Below, one piece after another: positions 37,784 to 46,182 of a stretch of DNA of 64,000 bases. Each line of letters begins with the position of its first letter. Within the stretch, counting starts at the first letter, position 1. Under the pieces are notes generated by a model, which was given only the letters and a program-made list of their open reading frames with translations, was not told the origin of the DNA and ran no database searches. A program made the translations under genes and the position numbers. Origin of the DNA: Roseovarius autotrophicus (GTDB lineage Bacteria > Pseudomonadota > Alphaproteobacteria > Rhodobacterales > Rhodobacteraceae); the NCBI RefSeq assembly GCF_018069895.1, contig NZ_JAGQDH010000001.1, forward strand, positions 372,001 to 436,000. Reading direction: 5' to 3'.

Positions 37784-39622
37784 ATGGCAGGCAAGGGCAT
37801 TTCCAGGGGCGCGATGTGGGTTCTGATGGGGCTGCTCGTCATCGGGCTTGCCGGGTTCGGGGTTACCAATCTCGGCGGCACCGTGCGCAGCGTCGGCAGT
37901 GTCGGCGATGCCAAGATCGACGTGAACACCTATGCCCGCGCGCTGCGCAACGAGATGAACGCCCTTGCCGCGCAACGCGGCGCGCCGGCAAGCTTCGCCC
38001 AGGCCCGCGAGGCCGGTCTTGACCAGCGCGTGCTCGCGCAGCTTGTCGCCCGCGCGGCGCTCGAACACGAGGCGGGCGCCCTGGGCATTTCCGTGGGCGA
38101 CGAAATCCTTCGCGGAGAGATCCTCTCGATTCCCGCCTTCCAGGGCCTTGACGGCAGCTTCGATCGACAGGCCTATCGCTTTGCCCTGCAACAATCGGGG
38201 CTGAACGAGGCGCAGTTCGAACAGAGCATCCGCGCCGAAACCGCCTCGACGCTGGTGCAGGCGGCGGCCCTTGCCGGCTTGCGCGCGCCTGCCGCCCATA
38301 CCGAGGCGATGATCGACTGGCTCGGCGAACGACGCAGCCTGAGCTTCGCCACACTCTCGCGCAGCGATCTTGCGACCGGCCTGCCCGAGCCTTCCGAGGA
38401 CGATTTGCGCGCCTATCACGAGACGCACAAGGCTCGGTTCACCACCCCGGAGGCCCGTCGCCTGACCTATGCCTGGGTGACCCCCGAAATGCTGATCGAC
38501 ACCGTCGAGGTGGACGATGACGCGCTCCGCGCCGCCTATGAAGAGCGCGCCGAGGAATTCAACCTGCCCGAGCGCCGCCTTGTCGAACGTCTGGTCTTTG
38601 CCGACGAGGCCGCCGCCACCCGCGCGATGGACCGCATCGCCGAAGGCATCCGCCTGGAAATGCTGGTGGCCGAGCGTGGCCTCGACATGGCCGATATCGA
38701 CCTTGGCGATGTCACTGTCGATGACCTTGGCGCCGCCGCCGCCGCCGTGTTTGCAGCCCCTGTGGGCGAGGTCGTAGGCCCGATCCAAACCAGCATCGGC
38801 CCCGCGCTTTTCCGCGTCAATGCCGTGCTCGTCGCCCAGAGCACCCCGTTCGAGGATGCCCGGACCGATCTGCGCGACGCACTGGCCCTCGACCGCGCGC
38901 GCCGCGTCATCGACCGTCTGGGCGAGACCGCCGACGACCTGCTCGCAGGGGGGGCCTCGCTCGAGGATCTGGCCCGCGAAACCGACCTGGTTCAGGGCGA
39001 GATCGCCTGGCATCCGGGCATGACCGACGGGATCGCCGGCTACCCCGCCTTCCGCCGCGCCGCTCAGGAGGCGCGCGAGGGCGGTTATCCCAGGGTGAAC
39101 CAGCTTGAGGATGGCGGCGTATTCGCGCTGCGTCTCGAAGGCATCGAGGCCCCGCGCATCCAGCCTCTCGACGATGTGCGCGACGCGGTGCTCGCCGGGT
39201 GGCGCGCCGAGGCCACGGTGGCCGCGCTCAGAGAGCAGGCCGCCCCGGCGATCGAGGCGTTGCGCGACGGGGCCAGCTTTGCCGATCACGGCCTCGCGAC
39301 CACCGAAGTGACGGACCTTACCCGCCGCGACTATCGCACCGACGCGCCTGCGTCCTTCATCGAAACAGTGTTCGGGATGGACGAGGGTGAGGTGCACATG
39401 ATCGACGGCAACGGCCGCCTCTTCATCCTGCGGCTCGACAGCATCGCCCCGCCACCCGAGAACGATCCCGACCTGACCACGATCGCGACGGCCCTGGCGG
39501 ATCAGGTGACCGGCGATCTCGGGCAGGATCTGTTCCAGCTTCTCGCGGATGATATCCGCGCCCGTGCGGGCGTCTCGCTCGATCAGGCAGCGCTCAACGC
39601 CGTTCACGCGAATTTCAACTGA
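37784..39622 (+). CDS. Periplasmic folding chaperone, SurA/PpiD-like peptidyl-prolyl isomerase family
   Basis: Inner-membrane anchored, periplasm-facing chaperone of 612 residues. From ATG 37784 (MAGKGISRGAMW) a single transmembrane segment (about 11-31) is followed by a SurA_N-like helical domain (about 40-165) and a parvulin-type region (about 230-360, including FNLPERRLVERLVFADEAAA), then a long C-terminal part. The canonical parvulin catalytic residues are not obvious, so prolyl isomerase activity is doubtful and a chaperone role is more likely. trpE follows after 12 bases and is probably on the same mRNA. Confidence 0.85.
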   Translation: MAGKGISRGAMWVLMGLLVIGLAGFGVTNLGGTVRSVGSVGDAKIDVNTYARALRNEMNALAAQRGAPASFAQAREAGLDQRVLAQLVARAALEHEAGALGISVGDEILRGEILSIPAFQGLDGSFDRQAYRFALQQSGLNEAQFEQSIRAETASTLVQAAALAGLRAPAAHTEAMIDWLGERRSLSFATLSRSDLATGLPEPSEDDLRAYHETHKARFTTPEARRLTYAWVTPEMLIDTVEVDDDALRAAYEERAEEFNLPERRLVERLVFADEAAATRAMDRIAEGIRLEMLVAERGLDMADIDLGDVTVDDLGAAAAAVFAAPVGEVVGPIQTSIGPALFRVNAVLVAQSTPFEDARTDLRDALALDRARRVIDRLGETADDLLAGGASLEDLARETDLVQGEIAWHPGMTDGIAGYPAFRRAAQEAREGGYPRVNQLEDGGVFALRLEGIEAPRIQPLDDVRDAVLAGWRAEATVAALREQAAPAIEALRDGASFADHGLATTEVTDLTRRDYRTDAPASFIETVFGMDEGEVHMIDGNGRLFILRLDSIAPPPENDPDLTTIATALADQVTGDLGQDLFQLLADDIRARAGVSLDQAALNAVHANFN

Positions 39623-39634
39623 GGACTGCCCGCC

Positions 39635-41146
39635 TTGGACCTGACGCCCGATTACGACAGCTTCGCCCGCGCCTATGAGGCGGGCGAGAACCAGGTGGTG
39701 TACACGCGCCTTGCCGCCGATCTCGATACGCCTGTGTCGCTCATGCTCAAGCTGACGGGTGCTGCGCGCGACGCCTTCCTGCTGGAATCGGTCACCGGCG
39801 GCGAGGTGCGCGGCCGCTATTCGATCATCGGCATGAAACCCGATGTGATCTGGCAGTGCCACGGGCAGACAAGCCGCATCAACCGCGCCGCCCGCTTCGA
39901 CCCGGACGCCTTCGCAGCGCAGGATTGCGACCCGCTCACCAACCTCCGCGCGCTCATTGCCGAGAGCCGCATCAAACTGCCCGAAGACCTGCCCGCCGCA
40001 AGTGCCGGGCTTTTCGGCTATCTCGGCTATGACATGATCCGCCTGGTGGAACACCTGCCCGACATGCCGCCCGACACGCTCGGCCTGCCGGACGCGGTGA
40101 TGATAAGGCCCTCGGTCGTGGCCGTACTCGACGGGGTCAAGGGCGAGGTGATCGTCGTGGCCCCGGCCTGGGCGGGATCGGGCCAATCGGCACGCGCGGC
40201 CTATGCGCAGGCCGCCGAACGGGTGATGGACGCGGTGCGCGATCTCGACCGCGCCCTCCCGCAGGCCAGCCGCAGTCTCGGCGCGGCCCATGAGGACGCG
40301 GCGCCGGTGTCGAACTTCACCCGCGAGGACTACAAGGCCGCCGTGGAAAAGGCCCGCGACTATATCCGTGCGGGCGACATCTTTCAGGTGGTGCCCTCGC
40401 AACGCTGGACACAGCCCTTTCACCGCCCGCCCTTCGCGCTCTACCGCAGCTTGCGGCGCACCAACCCGTCGCCCTTCATGTTCTATTTCAATTTCGGCGG
40501 GTTCCAGGTGATCGGCGCCAGCCCCGAAATCCTCGTCCGCGTCTTCGGGCAAGAGGTGACGATCCGCCCCATCGCAGGCACCCGCCCGCGCGGCGCCACC
40601 CCTGAGGAGGACCGCGCGTTCGAGGCCGATTTGCTGGCCGACCAGAAGGAACTGGCCGAGCACCTGATGCTGCTCGATCTGGGCCGCAATGATGCGGGCC
40701 GCGTCTGCAAGATCGGAACCGTACGCCCGACCGAGCAGTTCATCATCGAACGCTACAGCCACGTCATGCACATCGTCTCGAATGTGGTGGGCGAGTTGGC
40801 ACCGGAGCATGACGCGCTCTCGGCGCTGCTGGCCGGTCTGCCCGCGGGCACCGTCTCGGGCGCGCCCAAGGTGCGTGCCATGCAGATCATCGACGAGTTG
40901 GAGCCGGAAAAACGCGGCGTCTATGGCGGCGGCGTGGGCTATTTCAGCGCGGGCGGCGACATGGATGTGTGCATCGCGCTGCGCACGGCGGTGGTGAAGG
41001 AAGACAAGCTCTATATTCAGGCCGGTGGCGGCGTGGTCTATGACAGCGACCCCGAGGCCGAATATATGGAAACCGTCCACAAATCCAACGCCATCCGCCG
41101 CGCGGCAGCGGATGCGGCGCGGTTCGACGGCAGCGGCAACGGCTGA
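39635..41146 (+). CDS. trpE: Anthranilate synthase component I
   Basis: Chorismate-utilising enzyme making anthranilate for tryptophan. 503 residues; starts at TTG 39635 (M-DLTPDYDSF) with GAGGA 9 bases upstream. The N-terminal domain carries the feedback site (VSLMLKLTGAARDAFLLESVTGGE), and the C-terminal chorismate-binding domain has RPIAGTRPRGATPEEDR, LLADQKELAEHLMLLDLGRNDAG, SHVMHIVSNV and LPAGTVSGAPKVRAM, all diagnostic. trpG and trpDC are not adjacent; two hairpins close the transcript instead. No leader-peptide attenuator is visible since it follows the chaperone gene by 12 bases. Confidence 0.95.
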   Translation: MDLTPDYDSFARAYEAGENQVVYTRLAADLDTPVSLMLKLTGAARDAFLLESVTGGEVRGRYSIIGMKPDVIWQCHGQTSRINRAARFDPDAFAAQDCDPLTNLRALIAESRIKLPEDLPAASAGLFGYLGYDMIRLVEHLPDMPPDTLGLPDAVMIRPSVVAVLDGVKGEVIVVAPAWAGSGQSARAAYAQAAERVMDAVRDLDRALPQASRSLGAAHEDAAPVSNFTREDYKAAVEKARDYIRAGDIFQVVPSQRWTQPFHRPPFALYRSLRRTNPSPFMFYFNFGGFQVIGASPEILVRVFGQEVTIRPIAGTRPRGATPEEDRAFEADLLADQKELAEHLMLLDLGRNDAGRVCKIGTVRPTEQFIIERYSHVMHIVSNVVGELAPEHDALSALLAGLPAGTVSGAPKVRAMQIIDELEPEKRGVYGGGVGYFSAGGDMDVCIALRTAVVKEDKLYIQAGGGVVYDSDPEAEYMETVHKSNAIRRAAADAARFDGSGNG

Positions 41147-41152
41147 GGGGGC

Positions 41153-41179
41153 GCGAGAATTTCATCCTGAAATTCTCGC
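41153..41179. terminator. First of two tandem hairpins after trpE
   Basis: A perfect 12-bp stem, GCGAGAATTTCA with TGAAATTCTCGC (41153-41164 and 41168-41179), 3-base loop, 7 bases after the trpE stop. It has no T-run of its own and is unusually AT-rich at the centre. Confidence 0.75.
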
Positions 41180-41182
41180 CAG

Positions 41183-41208
41183 AAAATTCTTCGGAAGAAG
41201 AATTTTTT
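41183..41208 (+). terminator. Rho-independent terminator after trpE
   Basis: AAAATTCTTC (41183-41192) pairs with GAAGAATTTT (41197-41206) around a GGAA tetraloop, with the T-run extending to 41208. It follows the first hairpin by 3 bases. Confidence 0.8.
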
Positions 41209-41241
41209 CGCACGATTGGTAGCGGAGATCCCCCGGCACCC

Positions 41242-41255
41242 TTGATCCATGTCAA
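41242..41255 (+). promoter_or_regulatory. FNR/FnrL-type site upstream of the rhodanese gene
   Basis: TTGAT-CCAT-GTCAA, a close match to the FNR/CRP-family consensus TTGAY-N4-RTCAA used by FnrL/DnrF-type regulators in Rhodobacterales. Its centre (41248.5) lies 41.5 bases upstream of the start predicted from the -10 box, the spacing of a class II activated promoter. Confidence 0.65.
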
Positions 41256-41276
41256 GGCACCAAAGCTTGGGTGAAT

Positions 41277-41300
41277 ATATATTCCAACTAGGGAATATAT
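41277..41300. promoter_or_regulatory. SqrR/BigR-type operator overlapping the -10 of the rhodanese promoter
   Basis: A perfect 9-bp inverted repeat, ATATATTCC and GGAATATAT, 6 bases apart. It contains ATTC-N8-GAAT (41281-41296), the pattern I recall for the persulfide-responsive ArsR-family repressor SqrR of Rhodobacter capsulatus (BigR type). It overlaps the probable -10 TATATT (41278-41283). The operator is 13 bases before the gene's ribosome site and start at 41314. No sqrR-like gene is in the window. Confidence 0.65.
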
Positions 41301-41313
41301 CAGGAGACACGCC

Positions 41314-41922
41314 ATGACCGCCCTGCCCCGCCGCGCCGCCACAGCGCTTCTGGCCCTCGGCCTTGCCCTTTCGCCCATGGCCCTTGTCGCCGAACCGCTC
41401 ACACTCTCCGATCCGGTCGCCGCCGACAGCCTGCCGGCATCCAAGCAAATCGCCGCCGGACTCTATATAACCGCCGCCGACGCCGCCCGCGTCCTCGAAG
41501 CCAATCCCAATGTCGCGCTCGTCGATGTGCGCACCCCCGCCGAGATCGCGCTGATCGGCTATGCCACGCCCACCGCCGCCCATATCCCCGCGCAATTCCT
41601 CGCCGCTGAGCCCGAGTTCAGCAAGGGCAGCTACAAGATGGTGGACAACCCCGGTTTCATCCAGGAATTCGTTGCCTGGCTCGCCAGCGACGCCGCGCGC
41701 GGTATCGACACTGTGCTCGTCACCTGCCGCTCGGGTTCGCGCAGTGCCACCGCCATCGCCAAACTGGCCGCGGCGGGCGTAAGCGTCGATCTCTACAACA
41801 TCGTCGATGGGTTCGAGGGCGACAGGGGCGAGAACGGCGCGCGCGACCTCAACGGCTGGCGCAATGCAGGCCTGCCCTGGACCTACAAGATCCGCGAAGG
41901 CCTGCGCCCCGGCCATAACTGA
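41314..41922 (+). CDS. Exported rhodanese-like protein
   Basis: A 202-residue protein with a signal peptide (about 1-29) and a rhodanese domain: [17 protein letters not shown], then the active-site loop [20 protein letters not shown] with the catalytic Cys in CRSGSRS, and [17 protein letters not shown] closing segment. Such proteins take part in sulfane-sulfur handling in the periplasm. The start (ATG 41314) is preceded by CAGGAGACACGCC. The promoter bears both an FNR-type and an SqrR-type site, so induction by low oxygen and by sulfide/persulfide is predicted. Confidence 0.9.
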   Translation: MTALPRRAATALLALGLALSPMALVAEPLTLSDPVAADSLPASKQIAAGLYITAADAARVLEANPNVALVDVRTPAEIALIGYATPTAAHIPAQFLAAEPEFSKGSYKMVDNPGFIQEFVAWLASDAARGIDTVLVTCRSGSRSATAIAKLAAAGVSVDLYNIVDGFEGDRGENGARDLNGWRNAGLPWTYKIREGLRPGHN

Positions 41923-41960
41923 GCCTTGCCGCATCATCGCGGGTAAGGCATGAGGCGGGC

Positions 41961-42506
41961 ATGACCCGCCTCATTCTCTTCAACAAGCCTTACGGCGTGC
42001 TCTCGCAATTCACCGACAGTGGCACGTCGGACAGCCCCCGCGCCACGCTCTCCGATTACATCGACCTGCCGCGCGTCTATCCCGCCGGTCGCCTCGACCG
42101 CGACAGCGAGGGGCTTCTGCTGCTGACCGATGACGGCAAGTTACAGGCGCGCATCGCCTCACCCCGCTTCAAGACCGCGAAAACCTATCTGGTGCAGGTC
42201 GAGGGCCTGCCCGATGAGGCCGCGCTTGACGCGCTGCGCCAGGGCGTCACGTTGAATGACGGTCCCACCCGCCCCGCCCGCGTCCGCCGCATCGATCCGC
42301 CCGCTCTCTGGCCGCGCGATCCACCGGTGCGCTGGCGCAAATCGGTACCCGATTGCTGGCTGGAACTGACCATCACAGAGGGACGCAACCGGCAGGTGCG
42401 CCGCATGACGGCGCATGTGGACCACCCAACGCTGCGCCTCGTGCGCTGGCGGATCGGGGATTGGACGCTCGACGGTCTCGTTCCGGGGCAATGGCGCGAC
42501 GCCTGA
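41961..42506 (+). CDS. rluE: rRNA pseudouridine synthase, RsuA/RluE family
   Basis: A 181-residue pseudouridine synthase. It has the catalytic [16 protein letters not shown] loop with the nucleophilic Asp, [15 protein letters not shown] at the N-terminus and [20 protein letters not shown] near the C-terminus. It lacks the S4 domain, and the short length and sequence fit RluE, which modifies U2457 of 23S rRNA in E. coli. Starts 38 bases after the rhodanese gene, possibly cotranscribed. Confidence 0.88.
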   Translation: MTRLILFNKPYGVLSQFTDSGTSDSPRATLSDYIDLPRVYPAGRLDRDSEGLLLLTDDGKLQARIASPRFKTAKTYLVQVEGLPDEAALDALRQGVTLNDGPTRPARVRRIDPPALWPRDPPVRWRKSVPDCWLELTITEGRNRQVRRMTAHVDHPTLRLVRWRIGDWTLDGLVPGQWRDA

Positions 42507-42512
42507 TCCCGC

Positions 42513-43679
42513 TCAGGCCGCCTCGCGCGTCACGTCATGGGCATATATCCAGTCGAATTGCCGGATCATCCGCTCGGGAGCCAGCGCGCCGCCTGCGCGC
42601 AACGCGGTATGCGCGGCCCAGCGGAGCGGCGGAAAACTGAGGTGATATTTCCAGGCATTGCGGCTTGCCGCCTCGACCACCCGACGCGTGCGCCCCTCCC
42701 GCCGCACCTGATAGCGCGCAAGCCCGGCCTCCACCGTCTCTGCCCGGCTCAGCGCATCGGCCAGGACCCAGGCATCCTCAAGCGCCATGCAGGCGCCCTG
42801 CGCCATGAAGGGCAAGGTGGGATGCGCCGCATCGCCCAGAATCGCCACCCCGCCCCGCTGCCAGACCCGCGCCACCGGATGCCGGAAAAGGCCCCACAGA
42901 TGCACCGTTTCCACAGCGGCCAGCATCTCGCGCACCTCCGCCCCGAAATCGTTGAAGGCCGCGCGCAGCGCCTGCGGATCGTCGGTCTGGCTCCAGCTTT
43001 CCGAGGTCCACGCCGCGCGTTCCTGCACCGCCACAAGGTTGAGAAGACTGCCCTCGCGCAGCGGGTAGCTCACCACATGGCGCAGCGGTCCCATATGCAC
43101 GCGCACCTCCGCGCCGCGCCCCGCCGCATTGGGGACAAGCGCGCGCCACGCCACCTGCCGGGTAAAGAACGGCGCGGTGATCCCGTTCAGCGCCGTGCGC
43201 GCCACCGAATGCAGCCCGTCCGCCCCGATCACCAGATCGGCCTCGAAGGCGGCACCACTTGCAGTCTCGACGCGCGGACGCGCCCCCGGCCCCACGTCCG
43301 TCACCTTCTGCAACAGGCGAAACCGGGCGCCCGCTGCGCGCGCCCCCTCGGCCAGCAGGTCGATCAGGTCGGCGCGATGCACAAAGTGATACTCGGCCCG
43401 TGTCAGCCGCCCGAGATCGAGCCGCAGCACCTCACCCCCGTGATAATCGCACAGATGCACCGCCGCGCCGCGCACCGAGCGCAAGGCGTCCCCCAGCCCG
43501 AGCGCCGCGAGCACGGCAAATCCGTTGGGGCTGATCTGAAGCCCTGCGCCCACCTCGGCGATCTCGGGGGCCTGTTCGAACACCGTCACGTCCGCGCCGC
43601 GCAGCGCCAGCGCGCGCGCCACCGCAAGCCCGCCTATCCCCGCACCGATCACGGCGATTTTCATCTCGTCGAGCCGCAT
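42513..43679 (-). CDS. FAD-dependent monooxygenase (salicylate/3-hydroxybenzoate hydroxylase-like)
   Basis: Class A flavoprotein monooxygenase of 388 residues. The N-terminal dinucleotide fold reads AVIGAGIGGLAVARALALRG, followed by GAGLQISPNGFAVLAALGL, the DG motif ADLVIGADGLHSVAR and the second FAD motif AILGDAAHPTLPFMAQGACM. This subgroup hydroxylates aromatic acids, but no ring-cleavage or transport genes are adjacent, so the substrate is open. The start is ATG 43679; an ATG 15 bases inside (43664, MKIAVIG) is an alternative. Convergent with rluE. Confidence 0.9.
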   Translation of the reverse strand: MRLDEMKIAVIGAGIGGLAVARALALRGADVTVFEQAPEIAEVGAGLQISPNGFAVLAALGLGDALRSVRGAAVHLCDYHGGEVLRLDLGRLTRAEYHFVHRADLIDLLAEGARAAGARFRLLQKVTDVGPGARPRVETASGAAFEADLVIGADGLHSVARTALNGITAPFFTRQVAWRALVPNAAGRGAEVRVHMGPLRHVVSYPLREGSLLNLVAVQERAAWTSESWSQTDDPQALRAAFNDFGAEVREMLAAVETVHLWGLFRHPVARVWQRGGVAILGDAAHPTLPFMAQGACMALEDAWVLADALSRAETVEAGLARYQVRREGRTRRVVEAASRNAWKYHLSFPPLRWAAHTALRAGGALAPERMIRQFDWIYAHDVTREAA

Positions 43680-43701
43680 CCATCCCTTTCCCGAAACGAC
43701 A

Positions 43702-43726
43702 CGCGCCGGAGACGGGCCCCGGCGCG
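43702..43726. terminator. GC-rich hairpin between dksA and the monooxygenase gene
   Basis: CGCGCCGG (43702-43709) and CCGGCGCG (43719-43726) around a 9-base loop, downstream of dksA. There is no T-run, so it may be a weak or rho-assisted terminator. Confidence 0.45.
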
Positions 43727-43758
43727 AATGATCCTTGCCACGATCCGAAGCAATCGCC

Positions 43759-44217
43759 TCAGTCGTCGCGATGCACCTTTTCGCGCCGCTCGTGGCGTTC
43801 CTGCGCCTCCAGCGTCATCGTGGCGATGGGGCGCGCGTCAAGACGCTTGAGGCTGATCGGCTCTCCCGTCTTCTCGCAATAGCCGAATTCGCCATCCTCG
43901 ATCCGGCGCAGCGCCGCGTCGATCTTGGTGACCAGCTTGCGCTGGCGGTCGCGGGTCCGCAGTTCCAGCGCGCGGTCGGTCTCCTCGCTGGCGCGGTCAG
44001 CCACATCCGGAATCGCGCGGGTGCCGTCCTGAAGCGCCACGATCGTCTCTCGGCTGCCTTCGAGCAGTTCCAGCCGCCAGCGCACCAGCTTGCGACGGAA
44101 GTATTCAAGCTGCCGCTCGTTCATGAACGGCTCGTCCTCTGCCGGCTGGTAATCCTCTGGCAAGAACACTTCGGCTTTCATCTCGATCCCCTCATCAAGG
44201 CCAGTATCTGGCATCAT
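43759..44217 (-). CDS. dksA: RNA polymerase-binding protein DksA, single-cysteine type
   Basis: Secondary-channel regulator acting with ppGpp in the stringent response. The 152-residue product has the coiled-coil (DGTRAIPDVADRASEETDRA with the tip residues DxxDxA) and the globular end, but of the four zinc-finger cysteines only the first remains (FGYCEKTGEPISLKRLDARP). A single-Cys, zinc-independent DksA with full function has been described in Rhodobacter sphaeroides, so this is a family trait, not damage. TAGGAG upstream supports a start at 44217 or 44214; ATG 44181 (MKAEVFLPEDY), with GAGGGG before it, is an alternative. Confidence 0.93.
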   Translation of the reverse strand: MMPDTGLDEGIEMKAEVFLPEDYQPAEDEPFMNERQLEYFRRKLVRWRLELLEGSRETIVALQDGTRAIPDVADRASEETDRALELRTRDRQRKLVTKIDAALRRIEDGEFGYCEKTGEPISLKRLDARPIATMTLEAQERHERREKVHRDD

Positions 44218-44296
44218 GAACTCCTAAGACAATCTATGCCCTCGAGCGCCCGTCTACACTTGGGGCCGGGGATTGTCACTAGCCAATCACACGGCA

Positions 44297-44325
44297 TTGA
44301 TGTGACGCCGTGAACCATCTAGTTT
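44297..44325 (+). promoter_or_regulatory. Promoter of the MoxR-type ATPase gene
   Basis: TTGATG (44297-44302) and TAGTTT (44320-44325) with a 17-base spacer, 46 bases upstream of the start. Confidence 0.5.
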
Positions 44326-44371
44326 CGCCCCGAAAGCCGCCGCCCTGCCGCGCGAAAGGATTGATACACTG

Positions 44372-45211
44372 ATGAAATTCGAGGGAACAGACGCCTATGT
44401 GGCCACCGACGACCTGACCGTTGCCGTCAACGCTGCGGTGACGCTCGAACGCCCGCTTCTGGTAAAGGGAGAGCCGGGCACGGGCAAGACCGAGCTTGCA
44501 CGCCAGGTCGCGCAGGCCATGGGGATGCGCCTTATCGAGTGGCATGTGAAATCGACCACGCGCGCGGCGCAGGGCCTTTATGAATACGATGCCGTCTCGC
44601 GCCTGCGCGACAGCCAGTTGGGCGACGCGCGCGTGCATGACGTGCGCAACTACATCCGCCGCGGCAAGCTCTGGGAGGCATTCGCCTCGGAGGCGCGCGT
44701 GGTGCTGCTCATCGACGAGATCGACAAGGCCGATATCGAGTTCCCCAACGACCTGTTGCAGGAACTCGACCGGATGGAATTCCACGTCTACGAAACCGGC
44801 GAGACAATCCGCGCCCGCCACCGCCCCGTCATCATCATCACCTCGAACAACGAGAAGGAACTGCCCGATGCCTTCCTGCGGCGGTGTTTTTTCCACTACA
44901 TCCGCTTCCCCGATCCCGAGACCATGAAGCGAATCGTCGCCGTCCATCATCCCGGAATCAAGGAGGCGCTGCTGACCGCCGCACTCACGCAATTCTACGA
45001 GATCCGCGAGCAGCCCGGGCTGAAGAAAAAGCCCTCCACCTCCGAGGTGCTCGACTGGCTCAGGCTGCTTCTCGCCGAGGATCTCGCGCCCGAGGATCTG
45101 CGCCGCGACGGGGCGGATGCGCTGCCGAAACTTCACGGCGCGCTTCTGAAGAACGAACAGGATGTGCATCTCTTCGAGCGGCTTGCCTTCATGGCGCGAC
45201 GGCAGAGATGA
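44372..45211 (+). CDS. MoxR-family AAA+ ATPase
   Basis: A 279-residue AAA+ chaperone-like ATPase. Walker A GEPGTGKTELAR, Walker B VVLLIDEIDKADIEFPNDLL, sensor 1 VIIITSNNEKELPDAFLRRC and arginine-finger region are present. MoxR proteins usually act with VWA-domain partners (CoxE/BatA type) encoded next door in maturing metalloenzymes or complexes. Here the following gene is instead an AraC regulator; VWA genes occur only at the far right of the window. Confidence 0.9.
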   Translation: MKFEGTDAYVATDDLTVAVNAAVTLERPLLVKGEPGTGKTELARQVAQAMGMRLIEWHVKSTTRAAQGLYEYDAVSRLRDSQLGDARVHDVRNYIRRGKLWEAFASEARVVLLIDEIDKADIEFPNDLLQELDRMEFHVYETGETIRARHRPVIIITSNNEKELPDAFLRRCFFHYIRFPDPETMKRIVAVHHPGIKEALLTAALTQFYEIREQPGLKKKPSTSEVLDWLRLLLAEDLAPEDLRRDGADALPKLHGALLKNEQDVHLFERLAFMARRQR

Positions 45212-45304
45212 CAGCCGGGAATGTCGCGGTTTTTTCCTGACAGGGCAGACAACCCGTGTCAGACATGGTTCGGACGCGATCTTTCCGGGGAAAGGAGAGC
45301 GCAG

Positions 45305-46111
45305 ATGGACCACGCGTCGGTGATGACGCTTGCGCAATGGGCACGCGGCAGCGAGTGGCGTCTTTCGCTGCAACATTCCTGCGCCCGCCATGCCCTTGTC
45401 TGGATCACGCGCGGACAGGGCATTGCCATTGTGGAGGGGGTGCGGCGCGGGCTTGGTGTGCATAACGCGCTCGTGCTGCCCACAGGCACGATGTTCTCCA
45501 TCGAGCCGGGCAAGACCGGGTTCGGCCTCGTATGCGAAATCCCCCGCCAGAGTGCCGCCCCCATGCCCGACCGCCCGCATCATCTGCGCATCCGCGACGT
45601 GGCGGGCCAGAACGAATTGACCGTGCTCTTCGAGGCAATGAGCCGTGCGCAGAGCGACGCGCGCCCCTTCGCGGAGGAGGTGCGCGACGCGCTCGCCGCG
45701 CAAATCAGCGTCTGGCTGCGCCGCGCCCTCATCACCCACCCGGAGGAGACGCGCCCCTCGGCCCCGGAACGGCTGGTGCGCGCCTATGCCGCGCTGGTCG
45801 AACGACATTACCGGGAAGGAAAGAGCATGGCGGATCACGCCCGCACCCTCGGCATCACGCCCACCCATCTCACCCGCACCTGCCGCAAGCTCTCGGGTCA
45901 GAGCGCAGCCGATCTGCTGACCCAACGCAGCCTTCACGCCGCGCGCGACCTGATCGAGACCACCGAGCGCCCCATGGCCGAGATCGCCGCCAGCCTAGGC
46001 TTCGGCAGCGCCGCCTATTTCTCGCGCTTCATCGTGCACCATAGCGGGAAGACCCCTTCGGAATTGCGCGCCGCCTGTCGCGCACGCCCGCCCGCGCGAC
46101 TGGCGATTTAA
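45305..46111 (+). CDS. AraC-family transcriptional regulator
   Basis: Regulator of 268 residues from ATG 45305 (MDHASVMTLAQWARG), preceded by AAAGGAGAGCGCAG. The N-terminal part is a cupin-like sensing domain (VWITRGQGIAIVEG, HNALVLPTGTMFSIEPG). The C-terminal double helix-turn-helix has SMADHARTLGITPTHLTRTC and the second HTH AEIAASLGFGSAAYFSRFIV. It lies just before a Tat-exported binding-protein gene (71 bases), which is its probable target. Confidence 0.9.
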   Translation: MDHASVMTLAQWARGSEWRLSLQHSCARHALVWITRGQGIAIVEGVRRGLGVHNALVLPTGTMFSIEPGKTGFGLVCEIPRQSAAPMPDRPHHLRIRDVAGQNELTVLFEAMSRAQSDARPFAEEVRDALAAQISVWLRRALITHPEETRPSAPERLVRAYAALVERHYREGKSMADHARTLGITPTHLTRTCRKLSGQSAADLLTQRSLHAARDLIETTERPMAEIAASLGFGSAAYFSRFIVHHSGKTPSELRAACRARPPARLAI

Positions 46112-46182
46112 CCCCGCTCACGGGTTGCGCCCGTATTGCAGGCAAGGTCTAATGACGACGGAACCGCTGCGAGAGCCTTGCC

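Noticed and set aside
37766..41080. 1104-codon open frame antisense to the chaperone gene and trpE
   Set aside because: His/Gly/Arg-rich shadow translation with no recognisable domain; the sense genes are certain.
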